NCBI GenBank assembly: GCA_036721855.1
Contig: DAIMKF010000014.1
Location: 1-43,994, forward strand
From: JAHDNZ01 sp036721855
GTDB taxonomy: Bacteria > Bacillota > DTU065
DNA length: 43,994 bases
Direction: 5' to 3'
Shown: positions 1 through 8,220 of the stretch, piece by piece
How positions within the stretch are numbered: the stretch's first letter is position 1
Layout: the number at the start of each line of letters is the position of its first letter
Notes under the pieces: model-generated
Database searches by the model: none
What the model saw: the letters and a program-made list of their open reading frames with translations, nothing else
What the model was told of the DNA's origin: nothing
Made by a program: the position numbers and the translations under genes

Positions 1-47
1 TTAGCCTTCTCATCTTCGTACAAACTAGAATCAAGATCACGAGCCAA
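1..47 (-). CDS. 5' end of an unidentified gene (cut by window edge)
   Basis: A TTG start at 45-47 is preceded by a strong GGAGGTG ribosome binding site (54-60 on the plus strand). Only about 15 codons are inside the window, reading MARDLDSSLYEDEKA. That is too little to assign a family. The gene lies 84 bases downstream of thioredoxin on the same strand, so it may be its operon partner, but the N-terminus does not look like the usual start of thioredoxin reductase. Confidence 0.5.
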   Translation of the reverse strand, partial: MARDLDSSLYEDEKA

Positions 48-131
48 TAAAAACACCTCCGAATACTAAACGTATCAGCTTATTTATATTCGCCCTTAAT
101 AGCTGTTCTCCTGCATTTAAGCTGACACGTC

Positions 132-455
132 TTACTGTAAAGCTTTACTAAGAAATGCCTCCAACTCTTTTTCAGACATGTTACCCATTGCCTCAGCTAC
201 CAGAAGACCTTTGTTATAAAGCTTAAAGGTAGGTATTGAAGTAATGCCTTCGGATATAGTCAGATCAATGTTCTCTTCGGTATTTATTTTGACTACCTTA
301 AGCCTTGGTGCATATTTTACTGCTATCCTTTCAATTAGAGGAGCAACCAAGCGACATGGCTTACACCATGGTGCCCAAAAATATATCAAAATAGGCAATG
401 TAGATTCTAAAACCTCTTGTTGAAAGTTTTCCTTATTGATATCGAGTATTGCCAT
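132..455 (-). CDS. trxA: Thioredoxin
   Basis: A 107-residue protein with the thioredoxin fold length and the active site W30-C31-K-P-C34, followed by the cis-proline loop (SIPT). It is a cytoplasmic dithiol/disulfide carrier that reduces target proteins and is normally recharged by thioredoxin reductase. The Lys in place of the usual Gly in WCGPC is a known variant that may shift the redox potential. The ATG start has a GA-rich ribosome binding site upstream. It is transcribed divergently from the DUF1540 gene; no thioredoxin reductase is visible in the window. Confidence 0.93.
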   Translation of the reverse strand: MAILDINKENFQQEVLESTLPILIYFWAPWCKPCRLVAPLIERIAVKYAPRLKVVKINTEENIDLTISEGITSIPTFKLYNKGLLVAEAMGNMSEKELEAFLSKALQ

Positions 456-499
456 ATCTTACCTTCATCCCCTCTTTTTGTATCTACACTTCTATGTCC

Positions 500-505
500 A
501 TTATA
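500..505 (-). promoter_or_regulatory. Candidate -10 box for trxA
   Basis: A perfect TATAAT lies on the minus strand about 45 bases upstream of the thioredoxin start. No convincing -35 hexamer is visible at the right distance, so this is a weak prediction. Confidence 0.3.
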
Positions 506-577
506 CCTTAAAAACAAATTCTTATCAGCATACATCTTTCCCTTTGGGGGCAATTTAAAAGAGAGGAGGTGATTTTT

Positions 578-787
578 TTGGCTAAGGATGTAATATGTGA
601 AGTGCAAAGTTGCTACTATTGGGGTGCTAACAACAAATGCCATGCTGATGAGATCCTGGTTAAATATACCGATAGACCTTCGATGCGTCAAAGTGATGTA
701 GAATTCGGTCTTATCGGTGGAAATAAAAGCAAAACCAGTACCGAAGATACTTGTTGTGAAACTTTTAAACCCAAGACCAAAGCTTGA
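578..787 (+). CDS. DUF1540 domain protein
   Basis: A small 69-residue Cys-containing protein (MAKDVICEVQSCYYW..., then NNKCHADEI and TCCETF) with the Cys pattern of DUF1540, a family of small probable metal-binding proteins common in Clostridia and spore formers; its function is unknown. The TTG at 578 is chosen because AGGAGG at 564-569 sits eight bases upstream; an in-frame GTG at 569 overlaps that ribosome binding site. The stop codon lies inside a terminator hairpin. Confidence 0.8.
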   Translation: MAKDVICEVQSCYYWGANNKCHADEILVKYTDRPSMRQSDVEFGLIGGNKSKTSTEDTCCETFKPKTKA

Positions 788-814
788 GGGGTAATCCCCT
801 CAAGCTTTGGTCTT
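773..814 (+). terminator. Long perfect hairpin overlapping the DUF1540 stop
   Basis: Arms 773-791 and 796-814 are a perfect 19-bp inverted repeat with a TAAT loop. The arm begins inside the DUF1540 reading frame and contains its TGA stop. The following tract is T-rich but interrupted, so it may act as a terminator, an RNA-stabilising 3' end, or both. Confidence 0.7.
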
Positions 815-884
815 CTTACTTTTACCTTTAGGCTTTTCAAATTGTAGATTAGTTAACCAGCAGAAATTTATTTCCCTTCGACTA

Positions 885-1763
885 TTATTCTCCTATATTC
901 CGGTTGCTTAGATCCTTAGAAGCCGGTTCAATCTCGATATATTCTTCGGTATCACCACAAAAATAACAGGGGAAAAAGATTCTTAGATTGCGTATACCTT
1001 CGTCTGTATAGTAAAAGTCTCCCAAAAGCATTGAAAACTGAAAGTATCTTTTATCTGAATAAATATAAGAGTTGTAAGAAGGCTCGGCACCGATTGATAA
1101 GTAACCACTTTGGAGGTTGTAAGTGTGAGCCTGCACAAATTTTCGGTAATCTAAATTAGTTAAAATGATATCCTCCTTTAGAGGGGAAAGAGTACTTATC
1201 GCCTTGGCAAGCTTTACTTTAACCCCCATTAGTTCAGGATGAAGTGTTACCCTGTACGAGGTACCTTCTTCTACCGGTTCAGTTGGTTTTTCAAAGCTGT
1301 AGCGTATTCTATCGATTACTATTTCTTCCTTTTTTACCTGTTTTTTATTAATCTCAACCTCTTTACTTCCAAGGGCGATAATAAAGCCTTTTTTGATTTT
1401 TTCTTCAGATGTATCCACATAGGCTATTGCTTGCAAGGTATATTTGCCACTGCGAATTTTGTTAACTTCCCAAAGATATTCCTCTTTGTCCTCAGCCAGT
1501 TTAATATCTTGAATATAACGCTTCTTACCTCTGAAAAGAACCAGCCTTATATTAGTAGCTTCAAGGGGGATAAGATTGGGCTTAATATCTTCAATATTTC
1601 GGTAGTTGACAATTGAATCTCCCCTTTTTAAGACAATCTCAAGCCCTCCTGAACCAACTAGAATAAACTTAAGGGCCAGGTTATAAACTTCGCTTAGTGC
1701 TAAAACACCAAAAACAACTAGAGCAATAACTGTTAGGATTCGATTTAACTTATAACGATCCAA
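885..1763 (-). CDS. Membrane-anchored extracytoplasmic protein of unknown function
   Basis: A 292-residue protein with one N-terminal hydrophobic segment (about residues 9-36) and no other membrane segment, so it is probably a signal-anchored extracytoplasmic protein. The rest is rich in beta-strand-like alternating residues (for example IRLVLFRGKKRYIQDIK, SGKYTLQAIAYV), suggesting Ig-like or beta-sandwich domains. A CYFC pair sits near the C-terminus. I do not recognise the family. It lies downstream of the NfnA-like gene but is separated from it by a terminator, so it is probably transcribed on its own. Confidence 0.7.
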   Translation of the reverse strand: MDRYKLNRILTVIALVVFGVLALSEVYNLALKFILVGSGGLEIVLKRGDSIVNYRNIEDIKPNLIPLEATNIRLVLFRGKKRYIQDIKLAEDKEEYLWEVNKIRSGKYTLQAIAYVDTSEEKIKKGFIIALGSKEVEINKKQVKKEEIVIDRIRYSFEKPTEPVEEGTSYRVTLHPELMGVKVKLAKAISTLSPLKEDIILTNLDYRKFVQAHTYNLQSGYLSIGAEPSYNSYIYSDKRYFQFSMLLGDFYYTDEGIRNLRIFFPCYFCGDTEEYIEIEPASKDLSNRNIGE

Positions 1764-1851
1764 AAACTCACCTTCTTCTGTTTTTTTGTTTTATAATCTA
1801 TTATCTTAATTACAAAATTTGTTTTTCCTTTGAGAGTTAGTTAGGAAGTTT

Positions 1852-1884
1852 AAAAAGGCTACCGTTTTTCACTGTAGCCTTTTT
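1852..1884 (-). terminator. Rho-independent terminator after the NfnA-like gene
   Basis: Inverted repeat AAAAAGGCTAC (1852-1862) with GTAGCCTTTTT (1874-1884). On the minus strand the 3' arm ends in a T run, 12 bases after the stop codon of the upstream gene. Confidence 0.85.
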
Positions 1885-1895
1885 CCTTTGAGCTT

Positions 1896-2771
1896 TCATT
1901 TTTCTTTGGCTTCCAATTCGTCTGCTTTTTTTTCCAACTGGCAAAGATGATCTTCATAGTGTTTAAGAGCTTGAGCTTCTTGATCTTTATAAAAACGTTG
2001 TCTTCTTAAGACTTCGTCAAAGTCGACTTGATGGGCATCAAAATCAGGTCCGTCGACACAGGTAAATTTGGTCTTGCCTGAAACTGTAACACGGCAACCT
2101 CCACACATTCCCGTGCCGTCGATCATAAGTGAGTTAAGACTTACAACGGTTTTAGTTTGTGTTTCTTTAGTAACCTTAGCTACAGCTGCCATCATCGGTA
2201 GCGGACCGATGGCAATAACCTGACCAACCTTAGTTGTGCCTAATAGGTCCAATAAAACATCGGTTACAAAACCCTTGCGGCCTACACTGCCATCATCTGT
2301 GGCAATCAGAAGACGTTTTGAGATCTGACTTAGCTCTTCTCTTAAGATTAACAGGTCTTTTGTTTTGGCACCTAAAATTGTAGCAATCTCGTTTCCCATA
2401 TCATGCAAAGCCACTAAAATAGGATAGAGTGGAGCTGCTCCCAAGCCTCCTGCTACACCTACTACGACCCCAGGATGTTTTTCTAACTGGAAGGGTTTAC
2501 CCAAAGGGCCTAAAAGATCCTTTAATTCATCGCCTTCATTAACAGCAGCTAACTCTTTAGTTGTTTTACCTACTTCCTGAATAATCAGTTTAACCCAGCC
2601 TTCTCTTTGATCCCAATCAACTAAGGTTAAAGGTATTCTTTCTCCCGATTCTTTATAGCGCATAATAACAAAATTGCCGGGACGAGCTTTAGAAGCTATT
2701 AGGGGTGCCTCTACTTTCAAACTAAAAATAGTTGGTGCTAGCGATTCTTTCTTTAACACCTTATAACCCAT
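1896..2771 (-). CDS. NfnA/SudB-like FAD- and NAD-binding ferredoxin reductase subunit
   Basis: A 291-residue FAD/NAD-binding reductase-fold protein. It has an N-terminal flavin domain (about 1-98), an NAD-binding domain starting at GVAGGLGAAPLYP, and a C-terminal [2Fe-2S] motif with C223, C226 and C238; the preceding Asp in MIDGTGMC matches the family. This is the pattern of the small subunit of NADH-dependent reduced ferredoxin:NADP oxidoreductase (NfnA, also called SudB). NfnA normally works in a complex with NfnB, usually encoded next door, but no nfnB lies beside it here. It could also serve another GltD-like partner. The ATG sits 23 bases downstream of ndk, so the two are probably co-transcribed. 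Confidence 0.85.
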   Translation of the reverse strand: MGYKVLKKESLAPTIFSLKVEAPLIASKARPGNFVIMRYKESGERIPLTLVDWDQREGWVKLIIQEVGKTTKELAAVNEGDELKDLLGPLGKPFQLEKHPGVVVGVAGGLGAAPLYPILVALHDMGNEIATILGAKTKDLLILREELSQISKRLLIATDDGSVGRKGFVTDVLLDLLGTTKVGQVIAIGPLPMMAAVAKVTKETQTKTVVSLNSLMIDGTGMCGGCRVTVSGKTKFTCVDGPDFDAHQVDFDEVLRRQRFYKDQEAQALKHYEDHLCQLEKKADELEAKEK

Positions 2772-2794
2772 TTAGACACCTTCTTTCATAAGTA

Positions 2795-3196
2795 TCAACC
2801 AAAGAATCTGTTTATCTCAACTTCGGCACTATTAGTAGAATCTGAGGCATGCACGATATTAAAAGGTAAAACAGTACCATAATCGCCTCTTATGGTTCCC
2901 GGTTTTGCTGCTAAGGGATCAGTGTTGCCAATTAGATTTCTTACCGTTTGGATAGCCTCTTCTCCTTCAAGTACCATAAGTACAACCTCTCCTGAAGTAA
3001 AAGCTGTGATAATTTCGGAAAAAAAGGGTTTGTCTTTTAAATGGCTGTAATGACTCTCAGCCAGTTCTTGGCTAATATTTCTAAAAGCTAGTTTTTTAAT
3101 TTTAAGAGCTTTTTTTTCAAAGCGGCTGATTATTTCACCAATTAAGCCTCTTTTTACCCCTTCTGGCTTTATTATTACAAATGTTTGCTGTATCAT
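2795..3196 (-). CDS. ndk: Nucleoside diphosphate kinase
   Basis: A 133-residue protein of the usual length for this family. It transfers the gamma phosphate from ATP to other nucleoside diphosphates through a phosphohistidine, here H116 in NIVHASDS. K10-P-E and the AAKPGTIRGDYG stretch are typical nucleotide-binding segments. The start directly abuts the stop codon of the upstream cyclo-ligase gene (no gap), and its GGAGG ribosome binding site lies within the end of that gene, so translation is probably coupled. Confidence 0.96.
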   Translation of the reverse strand: MIQQTFVIIKPEGVKRGLIGEIISRFEKKALKIKKLAFRNISQELAESHYSHLKDKPFFSEIITAFTSGEVVLMVLEGEEAIQTVRNLIGNTDPLAAKPGTIRGDYGTVLPFNIVHASDSTNSAEVEINRFFG

Positions 3197-3745
3197 TTAA
3201 TTAAACCTCCTAAAGATACCTAACTCAGATATTACTATATCAACGGGAATATCATGATCTTCTCTTGGTAGCTTTGGGAGACGAAACATCTCTGGGATTA
3301 GCCCAATTTTTACTCCCCTAATCTTGGGGAGGAGTTTATCATAATATCCTCCACCATAACCTAAGCGATAACCTCCCTTATCAAAGGCTAAACCGGGGAC
3401 TATAGCCAGATCGATTGCAGAAGGTAAGATATAATCACCAACAAAAGGTTCTTTAATTCCCATTGTTCCTGGTTGTAGACTCTCTTTATTCTTTACTCTA
3501 ATAAGGCTTAGTTCTCCTTTTTCTACTTTGGGAAAAACGAGTTGTTTTTGCCTAGCATAATTCCAAATAAAAGAGGTATCGACCTCCCAAGGGAGCGAGG
3601 CATAGATTAGAATTGTCTTAGCACTAATAAAAGCCTCTATCGAGGTTAGGTTTTGGTTAATTTTTGCGCTAGTCTTACGTATAATTTCTTGAGGCAGACT
3701 TTTTTTTACCTCTAACAAGCTTTTTCTTAAAGTTTTCTTATCCAT
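3197..3745 (-). CDS. 5-formyltetrahydrofolate cyclo-ligase
   Basis: A 182-residue protein of the 5-formyl-THF cyclo-ligase family, which converts 5-formyl-THF to 5,10-methenyl-THF using ATP and so returns folate to the one-carbon pool. It shows the N-terminal basic helix (MDKKTLRKSLL), the W-E-V-D-T segment, and the family signature GYGGGYYDK near the C-terminus. The ATG at 3745 is chosen because TTAGGAG lies seven bases upstream; an upstream in-frame start would add 13 residues without a ribosome binding site. It heads a run with ndk and the NfnA-like gene. Confidence 0.93.
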   Translation of the reverse strand: MDKKTLRKSLLEVKKSLPQEIIRKTSAKINQNLTSIEAFISAKTILIYASLPWEVDTSFIWNYARQKQLVFPKVEKGELSLIRVKNKESLQPGTMGIKEPFVGDYILPSAIDLAIVPGLAFDKGGYRLGYGGGYYDKLLPKIRGVKIGLIPEMFRLPKLPREDHDIPVDIVISELGIFRRFN

Positions 3746-3841
3746 TATTATACTCCTAAAACTCTTTTTGTAAGTATTGCTCATAAACTAAAGCCTTGTC
3801 TAGATAGAAAAGACTAAATTAAACCAAAGAGGTGAGGCAGT

Positions 3842-4906
3842 GTGAAAACAGACTTTCACTGGCAACGCTATATTAAAATTGCACTTTTAATTATTGGCCT
3901 GATTTTTGTCTTTATGCTACGCATAGAACTTGGCAAGGCTTTGATTCCTTTTTTCCTGGCTCTAATAATTGCTAGTATCATTGAACCATTAATAGTCTTT
4001 TTCCAGTCTAAACTACACTTTAATAGAACACTTGCCTCTGGTCTTAGTTTAATTTTCGCCGTTGCCATTATCACGGCCCTACTTGCTATAGTACTGGTTT
4101 ATGGTGTCAATCAGATCTTCTCTTTTGCCTCTCAACTCCCGAAAAATCAACAAAAAATTGCCACTGATATCAGTAACCTACTAAAAAAGCTAAAAGAATT
4201 CTATCCCAAATTGCCACATGAATCGCTAGGGTATCTTGAATCGATCTTAAGTAATGTCTTTGTCTCTTTGCAATCAATTGTAACAAAAACCTTAAATGTT
4301 ATTCTTACTTGGGCCGCCTCGGTACCTACTTTGTTAATCGTTATTTTAATTACTCTTCTGGCTACATATTTTATCTCTAAAGACCGCTTTCACATTGCAA
4401 ACGCGATTTTGCATTTTTTACCCCTTAACTGGCAAAAGAATTTTAAAATAGCCGCTACCAAAGCTATTCGCGAAATAATTGGTTTTATTAAAGGTCAGAT
4501 CTTCTTAAGTCTCCTTACTCTGCTGCTTAGTATGATCTTTTTAGGTTTTTTCTTAAAAAGCCCCTACTGGATGATTCTGGCAGTCATCTTGGCCATTCTT
4601 GATATGATCCCGGTTCTTGGTCCCGGCTTAATCCTACTGCCTTGGGGTATTATAGCTTTATTTATGGGCTATATCAGAGCCACCTGGGTAACTTTAGTTC
4701 TTTATGTGGTTATAATAGTAACCAGGCAGGGACTTCAACCAAAGGTTCTTGGCAGTTATACCGGAATTCATCCCCTGTTAATGCTTTTTAGCATCTATGC
4801 CGGCTTAATGATCTTTGGTGTCTGGGGTCTATTTCTGGGACCAATTATTTTAATAATCCTTAGAGCCTTTATAGGCTTTCTAAAAACCATTCCCAAAAAT
4901 CAATAA
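3842..4906 (+). CDS. YtvI/AI-2E transporter superfamily membrane protein
   Basis: A 354-residue polytopic membrane protein with two N-terminal hydrophobic segments (about 12-48), a third at about 60-95, a soluble region rich in Lys (about 96-150), and a C-terminal block of membrane helices. The motif ILDMIPVLGPG followed by LPWGI is typical of the AI-2E/PerM superfamily and most like the sporulation protein YtvI. Its role may be export of a small molecule or a sporulation function; the substrate is unknown. The GTG start has an AGAGGTGAG site just upstream. It is a single-gene unit between convergent and divergent neighbours. Confidence 0.82.
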   Translation: MKTDFHWQRYIKIALLIIGLIFVFMLRIELGKALIPFFLALIIASIIEPLIVFFQSKLHFNRTLASGLSLIFAVAIITALLAIVLVYGVNQIFSFASQLPKNQQKIATDISNLLKKLKEFYPKLPHESLGYLESILSNVFVSLQSIVTKTLNVILTWAASVPTLLIVILITLLATYFISKDRFHIANAILHFLPLNWQKNFKIAATKAIREIIGFIKGQIFLSLLTLLLSMIFLGFFLKSPYWMILAVILAILDMIPVLGPGLILLPWGIIALFMGYIRATWVTLVLYVVIIVTRQGLQPKVLGSYTGIHPLLMLFSIYAGLMIFGVWGLFLGPIILIILRAFIGFLKTIPKNQ

Positions 4907-4907
4907 G

Positions 4908-4942
4908 AAGGAGTGGGTGTTTAATCACTCACTCCTTTTTGG
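4908..4942. terminator. Bidirectional terminator between ytvI-like gene and murQ
   Basis: AAGGAGTGGGTG (4908-4919) pairs with CACTCACTCCTT (4926-4937) around a TTTAAT loop, with one G-T pair, followed by a T run on the plus strand. The 3' arm overlaps the end of murQ from the other strand, so it closes two converging genes in very little space. Confidence 0.85.
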
Positions 4943-5837
4943 CAATTTCCACCGCTTTTCTTACCAACCCCTCTGTCTCTTTTAAGAGTTTTCGGGCTTT
5001 ATCGGCATCGACATTCGCAAGAAGCATTACAATTGCTACCTTGCATGATCCTGCTTCTTGAAGTGTTCTTTCGGCTAGATCAGCACTTACTCCCGTAGCT
5101 TTAGTCACAATTCTAATTGCACGATCAACTAGTTTGGCATTGGTCATCTGCACATCAACCATAAGATTTCCATAGACCTTACCTAGTTGAATCATGGCAG
5201 CTGTTGACAGCATATTTAATACCATCTTCTGAGCTGTGCCGGCCTTAAGTCGTGTGGAACCGGTTAAAACCTCGGGCCCAACTACAAGAGCAATAGTTAT
5301 TTCAGCAACCTTGGTTAATAATGAATCAGGATTACAAACAACGGCCACGGTAGTTGCACCTTTTTGGTTAGCAGCTTCTAGGGCACCTATAACATAAGGA
5401 GTGCGGCCACTGGCAGCAACCCCTACCACCACATCATTGGCTGTAATATTTCTGGCTAGCAGATCCTCTTTACCAAGCTTTGGATCATCTTCCGATCCTT
5501 CTAAAGCTTTGATATAAGCCCTCTCTCCTCCGGCCATAATAGCTTGCACCATATCAGGACTTACCCCAAATGTAGGAGGACATTCACTGGCATCTAAGAC
5601 CCCTAACCTCCCACTTGTGCCGGCACCTATATAAAAGAGGCGTCCTCCCTTTTTAAAAGCTTCTACTATTTTATCAATAGCTTTAGCTATATTCGGAATT
5701 TCCTTTTCAACAGCCAAGGCAACTTTTTTATCTTCTTCGTTCATTGCCTTGATAATCTCTAAGGTGTTAAAGGTATCAAGCTTTGCATACTGAAGATTTT
5801 GAGTTTCTGTTACTAATGCTCCTAAGTTTTCGTCCAT
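4929..5837 (-). CDS. murQ: N-acetylmuramic acid 6-phosphate etherase
   Basis: A 302-residue MurQ protein: a SIS-fold lyase that removes the lactyl ether from MurNAc-6-phosphate, giving GlcNAc-6-phosphate and lactate in murein recycling. Diagnostic segments are GAGTSGRLGVLDASECPPTF, the GSEDD stretch and LTGSTRLKAGTAQK, followed by a C-terminal UBA-like helical tail. An in-frame GTG nine bases upstream overlaps the previous stop, but GAGGAG is correctly spaced for the ATG at 5837. It is the second gene of an operon with the sugar kinase. Confidence 0.95.
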   Translation of the reverse strand: MDENLGALVTETQNLQYAKLDTFNTLEIIKAMNEEDKKVALAVEKEIPNIAKAIDKIVEAFKKGGRLFYIGAGTSGRLGVLDASECPPTFGVSPDMVQAIMAGGERAYIKALEGSEDDPKLGKEDLLARNITANDVVVGVAASGRTPYVIGALEAANQKGATTVAVVCNPDSLLTKVAEITIALVVGPEVLTGSTRLKAGTAQKMVLNMLSTAAMIQLGKVYGNLMVDVQMTNAKLVDRAIRIVTKATGVSADLAERTLQEAGSCKVAIVMLLANVDADKARKLLKETEGLVRKAVEIAKKE

Positions 5838-5842
5838 CGCTT

Positions 5843-6796
5843 TCACTCCTCTTTTTCTAGAGTTCTAAGTTTCATTAAAACTTCCTCGTCTAATTTGGGC
5901 TCAAGCATTAAAGCTGCACCTATGGCAGGGTTATGAAGGCAAGGACTTATTTTGGCCTTCGGACAGCTTTCTAGGACCTTCTTTTTAAAAGGTTTTAAAA
6001 TGAATTCACCTGCCTTAAATACGCCCCCGATTAAACCTAGCGGAAATTCCTGTTTATCCAGACCTAGCTTTTTGGCAAGTGTGGTAGCAGCTAGTGCCAA
6101 TTCTAAAGCGGCCTCTTCTAAAATAACAATGGCGAGGGCATCTTTTTCCTTTTTGGCCAGTTCAGCAACCTTGCGGGTTAAACCTGCTACCTGCTGCCTG
6201 ATAGGTGGTTGTTCGTAGATTAAATGTACAAGATCACCCTGATTATCACAAGCAAAATAATCCCAAACAACCTCGGTAAGTTTTGAGGGTATGCTTCTCC
6301 CATCATATGAGCGACAAGCTTCAAACATCGCCCTTTGGCCAATATAATAGCCTGAGCCTTCGTCTCCTAAAAGATAACCCCAGCCCCCACATCTGGCTTG
6401 AACCTTACCCTTTAGGCCATAGGCAATTGAACCTGTACCCGCAATAACAGCCAGGCCATCTTGTCCTTCGGTTGCCGCCATTAAGGCAATATAGGCATCA
6501 GAATCTAAAACAAAGTTAAAATTGCGGCCTTTCAGTGCCTCAGTCATGACCTTTTTATCAGCTTCTCTGCCGACACCAGCCAGACCAATTCCGAGTTTTA
6601 CATCTGAAAGGACTAGATTATGCTCCAGGCACAGTCCATAGACAACTGTTTCTATATTTATTACTGCCTCTTCCAAACCGACGGTAAGGAAGTTGCTAGG
6701 TCCTGTTTCCTTGCGACCCAAAACATCGCCTTTTTCATTAATTAGCACACCTAGAGTTTTTGTTCCGCCACCATCTATTCCTATGCGATATCCCAT
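5843..6796 (-). CDS. N-acetylhexosamine kinase, BadF/BadG family (MurK-like)
   Basis: A 317-residue ASKHA-fold kinase. It has the N-terminal phosphate loop GIDGGGTKT, a second phosphate/adenosine segment VIAGTGSIAYG, and the GGWGYLLGDEGSGY signature typical of eukaryotic-like GlcNAc kinases and clostridial MurK. In Clostridium, MurK phosphorylates MurNAc and GlcNAc and is encoded next to MurQ, which fits this operon: kinase then etherase, five bases apart. The ATG at 6796 is chosen because GGGAGGTG sits just upstream; longer in-frame starts lie in AT-rich DNA. A degraded copy of its 5' end lies at 8336-8440. Confidence 0.9.
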   Translation of the reverse strand: MGYRIGIDGGGTKTLGVLINEKGDVLGRKETGPSNFLTVGLEEAVINIETVVYGLCLEHNLVLSDVKLGIGLAGVGREADKKVMTEALKGRNFNFVLDSDAYIALMAATEGQDGLAVIAGTGSIAYGLKGKVQARCGGWGYLLGDEGSGYYIGQRAMFEACRSYDGRSIPSKLTEVVWDYFACDNQGDLVHLIYEQPPIRQQVAGLTRKVAELAKKEKDALAIVILEEAALELALAATTLAKKLGLDKQEFPLGLIGGVFKAGEFILKPFKKKVLESCPKAKISPCLHNPAIGAALMLEPKLDEEVLMKLRTLEKEE

Positions 6797-6814
6797 AAAA
6801 AACACCTCCCTAGT

Positions 6815-7150
6815 TAGCTTGCAAAATATCGTAAAAATCACTAAATAAGAATGCTTAGCATTCATTATTAATAGCAATATTTTAACATATATTTTTCAGC
6901 TACCATAAGTTTACTGGAAAACCCATGCTTAAAGATATAGTTGCCGGCCAACTTTTTAACAATTTCCTTAAACCTGTTTAAACTCTCACCACCTACTTCT
7001 AAAACATTTTTTTCATTAGTATCGTTCTATAGGTTTTCCTTTGCGTTTTCTTTCTTTAGGCAGCTTTTTAATCCAGGTAGGATCGTGTGGTAATCATCTC
7101 ACCGGTCGGTAAGTTTGTAAGATTAAGACCGGACATACAATGTCATCATT
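6815..7150 (-). pseudogene. Relic of the 3' end of the DUF2325-like gene
   Basis: The stretch aligns base by base with the 3' end of the intact gene at 8450-8925: for example TTAGCTTGCAAA here against TTAGTTTGCAAA at 8452, a shared ATATTTTTCAGCT/ATATTTCTCAGCT, and a shared ATCCAGGTAGGATC. It carries frame-breaking changes. After about 7150 it jumps directly to sequence matching the 5' flank of the intact gene (10437 onward), so roughly 1.5 kb of the gene has been deleted. It is one part of a decayed tandem duplication. Confidence 0.8.
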
Positions 7151-7250
7151 TCCCTCCATACAAAAATTGGCTTTAGTTATCTCAATTCCTTCTTTAGGAA
7201 TGAATAACAAAAAACCGGGCATTTTCGCCCGGTTAGCTTTTCTAAAAACT
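7151..7250. repeat. Copy of the 5' flank of the DUF2325-like gene
   Basis: CCATACAAAAATTGGCTTT here is identical to the sequence at 10447-10465. The similarity continues through TTCCTTCTTTAGG against CTCCTTCTTTGTG, and on to the terminator and the end of the glycan-binding gene. The matching block at 10437-10540 lies between the intact DUF2325-like gene and the relic of the glycan-binding gene, so gene order is the same in both copies. Confidence 0.8.
7208..7234 (-). terminator. Terminator of the glycan-binding protein gene
   Basis: AACCGGGC (7213-7220) and GCCCGGTT (7227-7234) form a GC-rich stem with a six-base loop. On the minus strand it runs into TTTTTTG, seven bases beyond the stop codon. 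A weaker, mutated version lies at the equivalent place in the second copy, around 10505-10525. Confidence 0.9.
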
Positions 7251-8084
7251 ATGTGTCTCTTCTTTGCCGGCTATTTTGGCTATGAGCTTGTAACCTTCAA
7301 ACTTAGCTTCACTAACCTCCTGGCCTTCAAATAACTTGGTGACTTCACCCTTATTAGCATTATACACTTCAACACCGCTTTTGCCATAAAAAGCCAGCAA
7401 GTCCCCATTTAAGTTTACTGTGGCCCAGTTAATATTATCGTTAATTGCTGTATAGATAATTTGGGCGTTTAAATCTCTCACTTGCCAAACCCTATCTTTT
7501 TCACCATAGGTAAAGACATAATATGGCCATTTTCTTATTAAATCCACACCTTTGGTATTAAAAACAGCCATCTCACCAATACAGGTGTCGTTATATTTAG
7601 TACCGTTTCTAATATCATCGATAATAAGTGTTACTTTATTAGTCGGCTTTTTAAGCTGTATTAACTGAAAATCCTTGCAATCATCATCAAAATATACTAC
7701 CTGTTTACCTCCTGCCGAGTCTTTAACCACCAAAGCCATAACAGCATTGTTTTCTATATATCTAACTGGCCAAAGCTTGGCATACCCGTTAATTATCTCC
7801 AGCGAGCGAATCTCTGCACCACTAATGGTTTCAACCATAATCCAGGAACCGATCCCATCTTGATCCCAATCACAGGAATAGAGATTGAAATCCCATTTGA
7901 AGGTCCAAGTAGTGCTTAATTCGCGATCTACTAACAGTGGTAGTGGAAAGGTGTTAGCACTGTCAAAGCGTTCGGGTGTAGACACAACCAGATCCGGAAA
8001 AATCATAACTGTCCCTTCCAAAGCCAATACCAAAATACTAAGCCAAAAAACAACCCCTAATGTAAGTCCAACTTTTCTTTTCAT
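7242..8084 (-). CDS. Secreted protein with NADase-type glycan-binding-like domain
   Basis: A 280-residue protein with a signal peptide (MKRKVGLTLGVVFWLSILVL, cleavage near ALEG). The N-terminal half has the layout of an NADase-type glycan-binding (discoidin-like) domain: LLVDRELSTTW, then DGIGSWIMVE, then IRSLEIINGYAK. The C-terminal half looks like two or three beta-propeller-like strands (LNGDLLAFYGKSGVEVYN) without a catalytic motif. It may bind glycans at the cell surface. It is the surviving copy of a duplicated gene: the last ~27 codons of a second copy remain, decayed, at 10531-10612. Confidence 0.8.
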   Translation of the reverse strand: MKRKVGLTLGVVFWLSILVLALEGTVMIFPDLVVSTPERFDSANTFPLPLLVDRELSTTWTFKWDFNLYSCDWDQDGIGSWIMVETISGAEIRSLEIINGYAKLWPVRYIENNAVMALVVKDSAGGKQVVYFDDDCKDFQLIQLKKPTNKVTLIIDDIRNGTKYNDTCIGEMAVFNTKGVDLIRKWPYYVFTYGEKDRVWQVRDLNAQIIYTAINDNINWATVNLNGDLLAFYGKSGVEVYNANKGEVTKLFEGQEVSEAKFEGYKLIAKIAGKEETHSF

Positions 8085-8220
8085 GCTTCTTTTCCCCCCC
8101 CAAAATGTTATTAGTATAACTATTCAGTTTGGTTGTGGTTTTCCCTTTTTGTAATCTTTTGTTTATTAAATACTGTTGGTAACTCTTAAAAAGTACAAAA
8201 AGAAGAAAGAAGCTTTAGAT

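Noticed and set aside
407..691. A minus-strand frame spanning the trxA start and the DUF1540 gene
   Set aside because: It overlaps two well-supported genes and lacks a ribosome binding site; it is a chance frame.
1239..1616. A 125-codon open frame on the plus strand, opposite the unknown membrane-anchored protein gene
   Set aside because: It has no ribosome binding site, is dominated by Phe and Tyr codons that mirror Lys-rich codons on the other strand, and the minus-strand gene has a normal start and signal anchor.
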